Source: Dunaliella salina
Taxonomy: Eukaryota > Chlorophyta > Chlorophyceae > Chlamydomonadales > Dunaliellaceae
Direction of reading: 5' to 3'
DNA: 11,489 nucleotides
Assembly: GCA_002284615.2 (NCBI GenBank)
Contig: MU069905.1
Location: 36,922 to 48,410 of the forward strand
In this document: one piece after another, positions 1-8,314 of the stretch
How positions within the stretch are numbered: the first letter of the stretch is position 1
Layout: each line of letters opens with the position of its first letter
Made by a program: the position numbers and the translations under genes
Notes under the pieces: model-generated
Databases searched by the model: none
The model's input: only the letters and a program-made list of their open reading frames with translations
What the model was told of the DNA's origin: nothing

Positions 1-1992
1 GTGGGATTTGAGGGCATCTCGAAGATTGGGGAGATAGGTAAGCTTGGGGGCGGGTGGTGGACCCGCAGATGTGCCTGCAGCATGCACTCTTTCTTCCTTG
101 GCTAGCCAAAAAATATTTGAACAAGGATTTCCACCAGGGCCTGCACTGGGGATCTCAGTGTCTGCCACACTGTTCTGGACTTGCTTTGCCTGATGCTTTG
201 CAATGGCATCTGCACATTCATTTCCAGCGATGCCAGCATGGGACTTCACTTTGTAAATTCGAATTTTGGTATGGAAGTCTCTAATGAGAGTTGAAATCAT
301 TTTGAGGACGTCTCCTTGAATATGCCTGAGGTGTCTTTCAGGATAAAGAAGTTGTTTACGAATTTGATGGATTGAGATGAGGCTGTCTGATGCTGATGCG
401 ATGTCTGCATGTTTGGTAATGATGGCAGCAGCAATCGCTGCCAATTCAGCTCGAGTGATGGTGTTAGTAATCCCAGCACCGTTTGGTTCTACTGAGTTCT
501 TGCTGTCAGTGGACGGGCAGTAGACGCCTGCTCCAATCTCTTGCTTACCGTTATGGCCAAGGCAGCTGCCATCTGTGTATGCCCAAGTTCTCCAATCAGC
601 AACTTTGAGAGTTAGAATAGCATTGGATTGGCTGGGCACCAGGTCTGTTTCTTGGACGCTTATATGTGAATTTCTAGGGCGTTTGGAGACATGTTGTTTG
701 TCAAATGGGAGGCGTTCCAGTTTATTGAAGCCTGGCATGTGAGCATGCATGGGATTTAGGACAGGGTGGCTGCTAACATTCGTCAGCTTCCACTCTGTGG
801 CTTCCTTCATATCACCTTTGAGTCCTTGTAGCCAGTTTTTGTTTTGGTTGTTGAGATGGACTCGAGCTGCAGTGTTCCAAACAGCAAAGATACAAAGGTC
901 CCAGATATCTTTAGGTAGGGGTACCTCTTGGTTAGGGCAGGATTCAGGGGCACAGTAACAAAGTTTTTCGCAAGGTATGGTTCCAAGGTCGTAACAGAGG
1001 TGGGGGTAGGCAGTAACAAGTTTGGAGTAGGGGTTGGTTATCATGTTCTTATTCCAAGTCGGAAGGAACATGAATGTTGCAGTGGCTTCTGTGTTGTGGA
1101 TGGCAGAGTAAATGGCATGTTGCAAAGCTTGGGTCATGATTCCCTCTTCATAAATGGGATGGCAGACAGAGAAGCCTGATAATTTGGATGAGAAGGCGTT
1201 ATGCATGGCACCAAAAAGAGTGTCTCGGGAGTCCGCACTCCAATAATTCTGGTATTGTGGGTTGTGGTCTAGTGGGTAGGCCATTTTTTCTTGGGTTACC
1301 AAAGCCCATTTTTGGAGGGCAGTATGAATGTGAGTTGGAAGGGTTCGGAAAAAAATAGGTTGAAACTCTGAAGGACAGATTTGCTGCTGTTGTTTTGGCG
1401 TGCATGAGGCACGAGTCAAAGCAAACGTGCATTGGAGACACTGTGGATTGTATTTTGTCTGTTCATGCTTGTTGTTCATTGGCGTGCTTTTGACGCACAA
1501 GTTGGTGTGCACAGCTGGGCATGCTGGTGATGCTTCTGGTGTAGCATTTGAACGTGACCTGGATGTTATTTTGGTGCTGTCCTCCGAGTGAAGGCCGCCT
1601 GTAGCTTGCCAGAGCCCTGTTTCTGCTGAGAGAGTGTGCTCTTTGTGAGGATTGGGACCCCTTTCATGATGGGTCTGCATTTGGCGCGCAAGTGCAAGAT
1701 CCAAGTGCTGTGCCATTGTATGGGCGGTGGCATAAGTAGAATATGGACTGAGATGTTGAGTTCCGCATATCCATGGAAGGACTGTGCTGTGGGGCGGGTA
1801 GCTGTGAGACCCAGAGTTGGCATGTATCCGTTGGCATGTATCTTTTGTTAACGCACTCAGGCGTGCACATGTTGGAACCGCTGGCAGTTTTGGTCTGGTC
1901 CAAGCACTTACTCTGTGTGTAGCAGTATCCTGGTTGGGACAACAGGTGCTGTGAATTGCCGGTTTTGTGGTGAAGGTGTGCATTGCATACAT
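1..1992 (-). CDS. Retrotransposon polyprotein fragment: PCIF1-like domain plus RNase H (partial)
   Basis: There are 664 codons from the first ATG at 1992, with no stop before the edge; the frame is open back to 2094, so the true start may lie upstream. Residues 1-220 are rich in Thr, Ser, His and Pro, with a Cys cluster (C185-x2-C188-x8-C197). Residues about 220-400 match the domain also seen in copy B: WALVTQEK at 229, a GFSVCHPIYEE stretch at 273, FMFLPTW at 307 and AVWNTAA at 370. From memory, these follow the order of the PCIF1 methyltransferase core (a SPL..Y..Y start, FG, NPPF, a hydrophobic strand ending P-x-W, and VxNTA), but the NPPF position reads CHPIY. Residues 470-600 are RNase H: YTDGS with D474, TRAEL with E516, SDSL with D536, and KSHAGIAGNECAD with H585 and D595. 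The whole DEDD set is present. RNase H would remove RNA from RNA-DNA hybrids. The PCIF1 link is inference; the RNase H call is firm. Confidence 0.88.
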   Translation of the reverse strand, partial: MYAMHTFTTKPAIHSTCCPNQDTATHRVSAWTRPKLPAVPTCARLSALTKDTCQRIHANSGSHSYPPHSTVLPWICGTQHLSPYSTYATAHTMAQHLDLALARQMQTHHERGPNPHKEHTLSAETGLWQATGGLHSEDSTKITSRSRSNATPEASPACPAVHTNLCVKSTPMNNKHEQTKYNPQCLQCTFALTRASCTPKQQQQICPSEFQPIFFRTLPTHIHTALQKWALVTQEKMAYPLDHNPQYQNYWSADSRDTLFGAMHNAFSSKLSGFSVCHPIYEEGIMTQALQHAIYSAIHNTEATATFMFLPTWNKNMITNPYSKLVTAYPHLCYDLGTIPCEKLCYCAPESCPNQEVPLPKDIWDLCIFAVWNTAARVHLNNQNKNWLQGLKGDMKEATEWKLTNVSSHPVLNPMHAHMPGFNKLERLPFDKQHVSKRPRNSHISVQETDLVPSQSNAILTLKVADWRTWAYTDGSCLGHNGKQEIGAGVYCPSTDSKNSVEPNGAGITNTITRAELAAIAAAIITKHADIASASDSLISIHQIRKQLLYPERHLRHIQGDVLKMISTLIRDFHTKIRIYKVKSHAGIAGNECADAIAKHQAKQVQNSVADTEIPSAGPGGNPCSNIFWLAKEERVHAAGTSAGPPPAPKLTYLPNLRDALKSH

Positions 1993-2094
1993 ACGGGTGT
2001 TCAAGCTGTGTTCACTGGATCCATGGACTGATTGCTGAGGGTTTTGCTGGTGCACCACGTGGAGGGAACTCGGGAGGTGCAAAAGCAGCACATT
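1..2094 (-). mobile_element. Non-LTR retrotransposon copy A, 3' part running off the window
   Basis: This is the best preserved element copy. One minus-strand frame is free of stops from 2094 to the left edge. It contains a PCIF1-like domain and an RNase H in the same order as expected from copy B (which has RT, PHD finger and PCIF1-like domain) and from the plus-strand inserts (which carry the endonuclease end). The restriction-like endonuclease and 3' tail should lie beyond the left edge. No RT or clear PHD finger is found upstream, so the copy is probably 5'-truncated near 2100-2350; the exact 5' border is not visible and no target-site duplication can be tested because the 3' end is outside. 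The absence of stops suggests a young insertion compared with copy B. The assignment to the same family as copy B rests on protein-level resemblance, not on near-identical DNA. Confidence 0.8.
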
Positions 2095-4594
2095 TTATTT
2101 TTTTGGGCGCCTTGAAGTCTTTGGGACTTTTGTTTGGTCACGCTGCATCAGATGTGCGCATAAGTGAGGCAATGTGCCTTTGCAAGAAGGATGCGCAAGA
2201 TTGTGTTGACTTGTTGTGGATTTCTGCGGCTTCACATCGCGCAGCAGTAGCCAACCTCTGAAATGCAATGGTGCAGTCAGGTCACAAGTGGCACAGTGCA
2301 AGTGCAATGCACAGCATCGTATTATGAACGATCTTGGAAGGAGGCTTCAGAGCCTTTAGCAGTTCCGCTGCTTTTGAAGGAACTTGCCTGTTTTGAGAGG
2401 CAGATGTTGTTGTTAGTAACACTCTGAGTTGCTAGGTGGATACCCTGGGTACACTCAAATGCCTGAAGAAAGGGCTGATGTAAGCCCTGCACAGAAAAAT
2501 TTGTGCAAGGCCGCTGGATTAGGTGGACTGATTTGCCCGACTTGTCTATGTGCCATTGTGCTAAATTAAGAGGAGACTTATGTGGCTGGCAATTGTCTGG
2601 ATAAGAATATGCTATCTTAAGGGAAATCAATTGGTAGTAATTTGGATGAAGGTGTGCTGAAAAGGTGGAGTTTTAGACTGCCCTAAGCAGGTTTTGTAAG
2701 GAGAAATGCGTTTGGATGAAGCTGTGTAATAGTGGCATGTAGTTGCTCTTGTAATGGGCAGACATTATGAACTGTTAGTTGAGAAGGAGTTCTTTCATTC
2801 TATTCGCTGGTATATTTTGCAGGAGGTGCAATGCTACATTTAAGGGAGGCCAGAGTTGTTTGTAAGATTGGCTTTGTTGGTTTTGTGAGCAACTTCCCAA
2901 ATATGAAGGCACCAAACTGCATGCGAACAATATTCTGCATGAGGCACACTAATTGGTTTCTTGATTTCTTGATTAATTGGCTTGGCAAAACGTTGCACAG
3001 ATTATATTGCTTGATAAACATGCAGGTTTGAATTTTCTGATGCTGGTGGCTTGAAGACATGATCTTGAGAAGACTTTTCCTGTTGCTTGCTTAAGGACAA
3101 GGAAAAACATGCCTGGTTCATTGTTCTTCCCTGCGTGACTTCACTCATTTCTGTTCAATTTTCTCACTTGGAGTTTTTGTTTGACTGCGAGGACGCAGCC
3201 TTGAGAGGGGGAGGCCGAGCTGTTGTAAAGTTAAATCAGTTGGAACAGTATTTATGTGAGGAAGTGTGAACCTTGCCTCTGATCTTGAGTGTTGGCCTTT
3301 TTTATTGATATAAAATACACATGTACAGGAGTTAATCCCCCTCATCTCGTCCTCGGCAGCGTCAGCCAGCCATGTAACCACAACACCATAACACCTTCCC
3401 TGCCACAGCATTCTTTATCTTCATTACATTTCCTTTGGGTTTTGACCTTAGCCAGTTAGGTTGGATCTTTGGTCAAAAAACGATGTGTCTTATTAACTTG
3501 ACTCTGGAGGAGACATAAAACATCCTCAGAACTAGTTTGAGGACAGAGAAACACGCCTGTATCATCCAAATTTGTTCCAAGGGGGTGTCACAGGGCCTGT
3601 TTTGGGGATTACCCTGCAGGAAACTTTTTAGGGCCTCCCTGGCCTCGCCTTTCCCAAAACTATTTTTGCAATTATGCTACGACTATAAAGACAAAACCCT
3701 GCCCAAAAAGTTGTGGGAAAGTCGCTCGCTGTGTGGGTTAGGTTGTTTCTTTCTATCATATTTAGATTTGGATATAGAATTTGGGCTCCAAATTTCGAGA
3801 TTTTTCCAGATTTCTTGCTAAACTTTGATCTGGCATTAATCACCTTTGCCCAAAACCATGTTTGATGAAACTGGTGATATGTTCATTGTTTTGCATTTCA
3901 GTAGGCAAGATGGTGGAATTCAAGGTCGAAGGCAGTCGAAGGCCAAAAAATCTGTGACACCTTTTTTAAGTCACTCTGTGTCCAGGGAAACCAGAAAAAA
4001 GATGTGTGAGCGATCCTTGATGTCCTCTGCGTGCAAATCGGGTGAAGAGAGTGTTTCTGCTATGTATGCCTTTGCAGGCATCTAGTTCGAACGCCTGACC
4101 TCTTGGGAGGAGGTCAGGCTAAACAAGTCCATACGACTTGACCCCACCAGTTTTCCGCCTCAATACAAAGATCATATGAAAAAATCAATGTCTGCCCTCG
4201 ATTGCCATCCCCTTTAAATAGATCTGATCGGGGTCACTTTGGATGTCAGAAAACAAAGAAAAAGGGCTAACAAGCAGCTCTGTCTACTCCTTTTTTGAGT
4301 GCCTGTGTGTCCAGTATACACAAAAACAATTTCGCAAGCGAATGGCATGCTGGGGTTCAGTAATTTTGAAAATAAAATGCAGATCGTCTTGAAGAACAAA
4401 ATTTAGCTCAATGAGGCTGAGTAAACCCGACAACCCCAGTTCCCAGGACCCCGAGGCCACAGTGAAGCAGAAGTTTGACTGGATGTGATAGCGGTGAGGG
4501 GGAACACGCGATAGCTAAGTGAAAGCCCGGGACTGGGGTTGGGGAGCATAGGGTATCAAAACTGAGAACAAACACTCTACAAAGGAACATTCTG
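2095..4594. other. 2.5 kb without a recognisable gene
   Basis: Only short open frames occur here and none resembles a protein I know. The minus frame of copy A continues upstream of its TAA (2095-2097) as an open stretch back to a TGA at 2347-2349. It shows a few Cys and His residues but no convincing PHD finger, RT or thumb motif. A 79-codon plus frame ending at 4085 is Lys/Ser-rich and starts at TTG, so it is probably accidental. Two near-identical 16-mers beginning TTTGGATGAA lie at 2641-2656 and 2711-2726 (15/16 match), 70 bp apart. No TATA-type promoter, polyadenylation site or tRNA gene can be supported. Confidence 0.6.
4093..4119. repeat. Perfect 10-bp inverted repeat with 7-nt loop
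   Basis: The arm GCCTGACCTC (4093-4102) is followed by seven bases and then its exact reverse complement GAGGTCAGGC (4110-4119). It is directly preceded by the 8-bp palindrome GTTCGAAC (4085-4092). Transcribed, it would fold as a GC-rich hairpin. No run of T follows, so it is not a simple terminator. The GTTCGA core resembles a pol III B box, but no matching arms of a tRNA are found. Function unknown. Confidence 0.6.
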
Positions 4595-4945
4595 GAACTG
4601 TGTGGTGCTGCAAAGGAACACAGCTGAAAAGCAACACACTGAACAGTGCTGCACTGCTATTGGAACAACACTTTGCCATGGAACTGTGCAGTGCTTGCAG
4701 TGCTGTACTGCTAAGGAATAGTTTGGTGCTTTCAGTGCTACACTGCTATTGGAACAACACTTTGCCATGGAACTGTGCTGCGCTTTCAGTGCTGTGCTGC
4801 TAAGGGACTGTGTGGTGCTTTTAGTGCTGCACTGCTATCGGATACTCTGCTATGGAAACAACACTTTGCTTTGGAACTGTTCAGTGCTTCCAGTGCTGTA
4901 CTGCTAAGGAATAGTGTGGTGCTTTCAGTGCTACACTGCTATTGG
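4595..4945. repeat. Tandem minisatellite, about 89-bp unit, four units
   Basis: Units begin with GAACTGT at 4595, 4681, 4770 and 4874, giving periods of 86, 89 and 104 bp with a shorter last unit ending near 4945. The third unit carries about 15 extra bases (around 4840-4855). Each unit is itself two-part: a longer half ending in TTTGCCATG or similar and a shorter half ending in CTGCTAAGG, both built on a GTGCTTTCAGTGCT core. It is therefore a small higher-order repeat. Long open frames cross it on both strands, but they follow from the repeat composition (Leu, Cys and Ala runs) and do not look like a gene. Confidence 0.85.
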
Positions 4946-5548
4946 TTTCTTTTCTGTGGATTGACATCTATTAAGGAAATGTGTGGTGTCTCGAGTACTG
5001 AACACTCTTGTTTTGTTTGTTCACAACCTGAATTTTTCCTCTTCTTGAGCTTTTCTCAGTGTTTTTTCAGTTACATAAGAGCTGAGCAGCCAAACTTAAT
5101 GGCTGAAGGCTTAATTCCTTTGTAACCTTGTAACCTAACCTCGATCATCTCGTACATCATGGGCACCACAAAGATCACCAGTACGACATTTAGTGTCATC
5201 CCAAGAAGCTTGCTCAATTGTCAGAGTTGGACATGAAGCCAATATCAGGCCACGCTACGGACGATGCGAGTAGGGTAAGGTTGCAAGGTTATGAATGTGA
5301 TTAGGTAAGTCCAAATAAAAGTATTTGGGCAGATGTAAAGGGAATCTGTGACGTGTGCGTCCTTGATTGGTAGACGTTCAGAAAAGTGCTCAGAATCATG
5401 TGGCAGGATGATGCATTGCTGTTACAGTCCGATATGTTGAAAAGCGGTAAGACCACTGGCAGCCAAAGATTCAGGTCAAAGCATGAACTCTACAACAACA
5501 AAAAAATCAAGTGTCCTACCCAGGGGCTAAGCAAAGACGCAATCACAC
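4946..5548. other. Unassigned 600 bp between minisatellite and copy B remnant
   Basis: No recognisable protein, RNA gene or strong repeat is seen. On the minus strand this is where the rest of copy B (end of the PCIF1-like domain, RNase H, endonuclease, tail) would be expected, yet none of the RNase H signatures (TDGS, AEL, SDS, GNE.AD) appears in any minus frame. Copy B therefore either ends or is deleted here, with an undetermined left border. Confidence 0.5.
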
Positions 5549-5652
5549 CCACTGGCCAGCAAACACGTGGAGCACACCTCGTACAGCATGCCATACACTG
5601 ATGCAGCGCCAGGAGGAAGCTGAATGCACCGCGTGATCTCTATGCAAGACAA
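5549..5652 (-). pseudogene. Short remnant of the PCIF1-like domain of copy B
   Basis: If insert 1 is removed with one duplication, the copy B frame continues leftwards from 5652. It reads into a LPPG stretch and then, after a frame change, into SWRCISVW followed about 14 residues later by QW. This echoes the spacing in copy A, where DIWDLCIFAVWNTAAR is followed by NW. The match is short and needs a frameshift, so it supports the nested-insertion model but is not proof. No RNase H follows. Confidence 0.4.
5639..5652. repeat. Left target-site duplication of insert 1
   Basis: TCTATGCAAGACAA is identical over 14 bases to 6875-6888. The second copy sits immediately after a TTTTTCTTTT tail. A 14-base exact match at exactly these two borders is very unlikely by chance and marks insertion by target-primed reverse transcription. 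Confidence 0.85.
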
Positions 5653-5890
5653 TACGCAGAGGCAAGAAATTGGCATTGACAACTATTGGGCCTGCCCTGC
5701 TTGCGCACATCTCAGTGAAGATGAAAAAAAGAATTATAAGGAGACGTGTGCGCTGGTCAAAAGCCAGTGTGCGTTAAGGAAAGACTCAGAAGTCAGTGCT
5801 GACACTGAGAGTGAACCCCACCAGTTCAGACCAAGAACAGAAGGAGCACAGACAGAAATTCAAAAGATAATCAAGCTCTGCCTGCAATGA
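5653..5890 (+). pseudogene. C-terminal half of PHD finger plus linker (insert 1)
   Basis: The open frame reads YWACPACAHLSEDEKK at about 5682-5730. This lines up with TWECPSCAHL of the complete PHD finger in copy B, including the aromatic residue two places before the last Cys pair. The first six zinc ligands lie upstream of the insertion point and are absent, so no zinc finger can form. After the finger comes a polar, Glu/Lys/Ser-rich linker ending at a TGA at 5888-5890. A further open stretch (5887-6108) in another frame is not recognised. The preceding MQDN residues come from the target-site duplication, not from the insert. Confidence 0.75.
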
Positions 5891-6159
5891 ACTTATGGAT
5901 CCGGAGGATTGTCGTCTATGCCCCTAAACATTCAAACTCTCCTTCTTCTGTTCTTAATTGGGTGCCGAGTGGGAACAGTAAGACACCAAAGGAACATGGC
6001 CCACTCCTCAGCACATTATTAAAACTGGACGCTGAGAATTCTGGGCCACAACAGCAGACCTCGTCAGATCAAAGCCCATTAGTACAACAAACCCTCAACC
6101 CAGAGTAGATACTGCCCAATCCCCCTCAACCATTTCCTCCATACTGCGCTTGACAGAGT

Positions 6160-6762
6160 CATATGTTGGACTGACAAAAAAGGTACACTTTAAGCCACCC
6201 TGCAACATTAGTTGTTCCAATGAAAAAAGTGTGAAGGACTAATTCCCGATATCCGTTGAGAAGTGTAGGGGTTCATTCCATATACTCCCTAGTTTCCATC
6301 ACCCTAGTCAGCTCCTCCTTGAACAGAGACACGTCCATCTTGTGGAAGTCAAACACTGTGAAGACACCCCAGTATCAGCTGGAGACCTCCAAGTAGCAGT
6401 AGGGCTCGGGTAGTACCGCGATCTGAGTCGCCATGTTTCGAGAACCTCAGCTTAAGCCACCCTTCATAAAATCCTATTAAGCAAGGGTGGGGTTATTTAC
6501 ACCCCTCACACATTGGAGCCACTTAAAGAGCTTGGCCTGGACACTCACAAGGCCATCAAGCTTGCTCTGTAGCTTCTGGAATCATACCCATTCTGTCCAG
6601 TATGCTAACAAACTTGCCACCCCCAGATAAGCTCCTGAAAAAAACCTCTGTCAACCCTCATCAGCAAGATCAAGTACAAGGTACTGCTCCTGAAAAAACC
6701 TCTGTCTACCTTTATCAGCAAGATCAAGTACAAGGTACCGCAACCCATCCGATCCTCATTGA
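6160..6762 (+). pseudogene. Decayed PD-(D/E)XK (restriction-like) endonuclease domain, insert 1
   Basis: DNA and protein similarity to insert 2 runs from about 6175 to the end. The central strand HVHLVEVKHCEDT (about 6325-6365) keeps the Glu-x-Lys pair, and VIYTPHTLEPLKELGLD follows at about 6495-6545. The region of the first catalytic Asp (about 6190-6210) no longer encodes RPDA and contains stops. Further stops and frameshifts interrupt the domain (for example within 6395-6460), and the last residues read roughly NPSDPH before TGA at 6760-6762. A 54-55 bp tandem duplication near the end is absent from insert 2. In the living element this domain would nick the target DNA to prime reverse transcription; this copy cannot. 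Confidence 0.8.
6631..6739 (+). repeat. Tandem duplication of 54-55 bp inside insert 1
   Basis: 6631-6685 and 6686-6739 both begin GCTCCTGAAAAAA and end ATCAAGTACAAGGTAC, with a few differences between them. Insert 2 has a single equivalent (about 8137-8191), so the duplication arose in the lineage of insert 1. It repeats the codons near the C-terminus of the endonuclease frame. Confidence 0.85.
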
Positions 6763-6874
6763 TTTTTTGTTGTTTCATGCCTTTGCGGAGGGGATACAAA
6801 ATGCCTTACCCTAGGTATTCTCTTTTCCTACATTGACTTGGGGAGTGTTTCCCCTGCCTGTGCACTTTTTCTTT

Positions 6875-6888
6875 TCTATGCAAGACAA
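6875..6888. repeat. Right target-site duplication of insert 1
   Basis: TCTATGCAAGACAA, identical to 5639-5652. It directly follows the pyrimidine tail of insert 1 and lies within the PCIF1-like domain of copy B on the other strand. Confidence 0.85.
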
Positions 6889-7651
6889 GCAAAGAAATTT
6901 TCGAGGCGCAGTCATTTGCAATAATTCCAAATTTTTAATCGAGTCAACACTTGCTGCAATCTGTGCTGCCAAAAGAGGGTGGTGTTGCATTTGAGATCTT
7001 CCTTTCCTTTTTGGTCCATCCCATCTGGCTGGGGAGGAGCATGAAGGCAACCGTTGGGGTAGTTGTGCTAGTGATTGAAGACAGGGCATGCATGACAAGG
7101 TAGTAGATGAATTCGTCATCATAGGCAGGGTGGCAAAAGGATAACCCTGTAAATTTGGTTCCAAACATATCAGTGTTGGCCCCAAAAACTCTGTCTCGAG
7201 CAAAAGGGCTCCAGTATGCTTTGAAGTGCGTGTCGGAATCAAGGGGGCTCGCAAGTTTTTCTTGGGTAACTAGCGCACAGCGCGTGAGAGCTGTAAGAAT
7301 GTTAACTGGTGTGCGCAAAGAATTGGATTCTTTTATTTTTTGATTGCCTTTTCCAAGGTGGGAAGTGTACCTGTGTAGAAGACCCATAATTTCTGTTGGT
7401 TCATTTTGAACAGGGGGCTGAATATAAGTGTGTAGACCAGCTTGCTTGGCCGCACTGTATGCTTGAAGCAGAATTTGAAGACGGTGAGGGGTGATAATGC
7501 CTGCGCATTTACCTTTGGTGTCATAAATGCATGCAGCTTGAGCGGTGAATGCAAGAGGGATTTGTAGTTGTTTTTCAGAACCCTTGTTAGCTCCTGGTAC
7601 CATGAGATCCACGTTTCTCAGCCAAATTTCACATCTATTTGTTAGTATGAT
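6889..7651 (-). pseudogene. PCIF1-like domain of copy B
   Basis: The minus frame opens in the right-hand duplication of copy B and stays open to 6944. Marks in order are a CIYDTKGKCAGIITP stretch (around 7520), ALVTQEKLASPLD (around 7260), an FGANTDMF stretch, then GLSFCHPAYDDE (about 7109-7145) and VAFMLLP. This parallels copy A closely: LVTQEK, FGA, CHPxY and FMxLP all match. After the LLP strand the homology moves to another frame (NLELLQMTAPRK near 6900-6945, where copy A has a similar CAPES segment), so there is a frameshift near 7020-7040. The domain is then cut by insert 1 at 6888. Unlike copy A, the N-terminal part carries the DTKGKCAGIITPHRL motif. The protein is probably not made. 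Confidence 0.78.
7640..7651. repeat. Left target-site duplication of insert 2
   Basis: TGTTAGTATGAT matches TGTTAGTATAAT at 8351-8362 at 11 of 12 bases. On the minus strand both encode the same residues, IILT, which end the open copy B frame on the right and begin it again on the left. Confidence 0.85.
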
Positions 7652-7658
7652 CCCTGGC

Positions 7659-8216
7659 AAGGATAGGCTCACTTCCAGTCGGCCTGATGCTCTATTAGTT
7701 GTTCCTCTAAAATGAGCGCCTACATCAAATCCCCGTTATCATTTAAGAAGTGCAGGGGGGCGCGGGGGAAACAGGGAGGACTCAGCGCCAGCCACAGCCA
7801 CTCGACCCATATTCAGGGCCCGTGACCCCAACCAGCTCCTCCCAGGTCAGAGACACATCCACCTTATAGAAGTCAAATACTGCGAGGACACCCGGCCCAA
7901 CAGCCAGCTTGAGGCCTCCAAGCAGCAGCACCGCGACCTTTGTCGTCATCTTTCTAGGGCCTCAGCTCAAGTCACCCTCCATACTATTCTGTTAGGTGTG
8001 GGAGGAGTCACCTACACCCCGCACACATTGGAGCCTCTTAAGGAGCTTGGTCTTGACACTTTCAAGGCCACCAAGCTTGCTCGGAAGCTTCATGCTCATT
8101 CTGTCCTGTATGCTTACAAACTTGCCAGCACCAGATGCGCTCTTGAGAAAACCTTTTTCAACTCTCAGCAAGGTCAGGCACAGGTTACTGCTAGTAACCC
8201 ACCTGATCCCCACTGA
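7659..8216 (+). pseudogene. PD-(D/E)XK (restriction-like) endonuclease domain, insert 2
   Basis: One frame runs from 7659 to a TGA at 8214-8216, about 185 codons, broken by a single in-frame TGA at 7713-7715. SSRPDALLVVP (7674-7706) supplies the Pro-Asp motif, and HLIEVKYCEDTRP (about 7860-7898) supplies Glu-x-Lys, giving the D...ExK layout of the PD-(D/E)XK nuclease fold used by restriction-like non-LTR elements. Next come TLHTILLGVGGVTYTPHTLE, KELGLD, ARKLHAHSVLYAYKLASTR, and a C-terminal NPPDPH just before the stop. The end of the protein is shared with insert 1. The start is lost by 5' truncation, so this is the C-terminal domain of a polyprotein without its RT. The nuclease fold is inferred from motif spacing. 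Confidence 0.82.
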
Positions 8217-8314
8217 CTTCTTTCTTTTGCTTTCTCTTGGTGAAGCGGATACACGGTGCCTCGGCCCTATCCCCTTTTCCTTAATTGTTGCGGGGAGTAT
8301 TTTCACTGCCTGCG

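Larger units (their letters stand above)
5653..6874 (+). mobile_element. Insert 1: 5'-truncated, internally deleted retrotransposon copy
   Basis: A plus-strand element of 1222 bp lies between two identical 14-bp duplications (5639-5652 and 6875-6888). It starts inside the PHD finger, continues through a linker, and then goes directly to the endonuclease region and a 3' end whose TTTTTCTTTT tail is shared in type with insert 2. The PCIF1-like and RNase H regions expected between PHD and endonuclease in the family are missing, so this copy is internally deleted or derives from a non-autonomous version. Its coding regions hold many stops and frameshifts although the flanking duplications are identical. 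This suggests that it was copied from an already defective source, or that the short duplications escaped mutation by chance. Confidence 0.82.

Noticed and set aside
54..1851. Several plus-strand and other-frame ORFs over copy A
   Set aside because: They overlap the long minus frame, which carries recognisable domains; many also begin at GTG or TTG and show no motif.
2095..2346. Possible PHD finger remnant (CATC, HPSC, CAHL) upstream of copy A
   Set aside because: The Cys and His spacing does not fit C4HC3 and the match to the finger of copy B is limited to a few residues.
3599..3660. 8-bp inverted repeat GTTTTGGG / CCCAAAAC
   Set aside because: The arms are short and 46 bp apart; this is expected by chance in a window of this size.
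3880..3903. 3' splice site (pyrimidine-rich stretch ending in CAG) before an open frame
   Set aside because: The downstream frame resembles nothing known and no branch point or partner exon can be shown.
4081..4120. tRNA-like or SINE B box (GTTCGAAC beside a hairpin)
   Set aside because: No T-arm pairing, no A box at the right distance and no acceptor stem; the octamer is simply a palindrome.
4600..5125. Open frames of 60-116 codons over the minisatellite
   Set aside because: They are made of repeated Leu/Cys/Ala/Ser runs generated by the tandem unit, exist on both strands and resemble no protein.
6811..6874. Extension of the minus PCIF1-like frame to 6811
   Set aside because: These bases are the antisense of the 3' end of insert 1, which aligns with insert 2 up to the pyrimidine tail.
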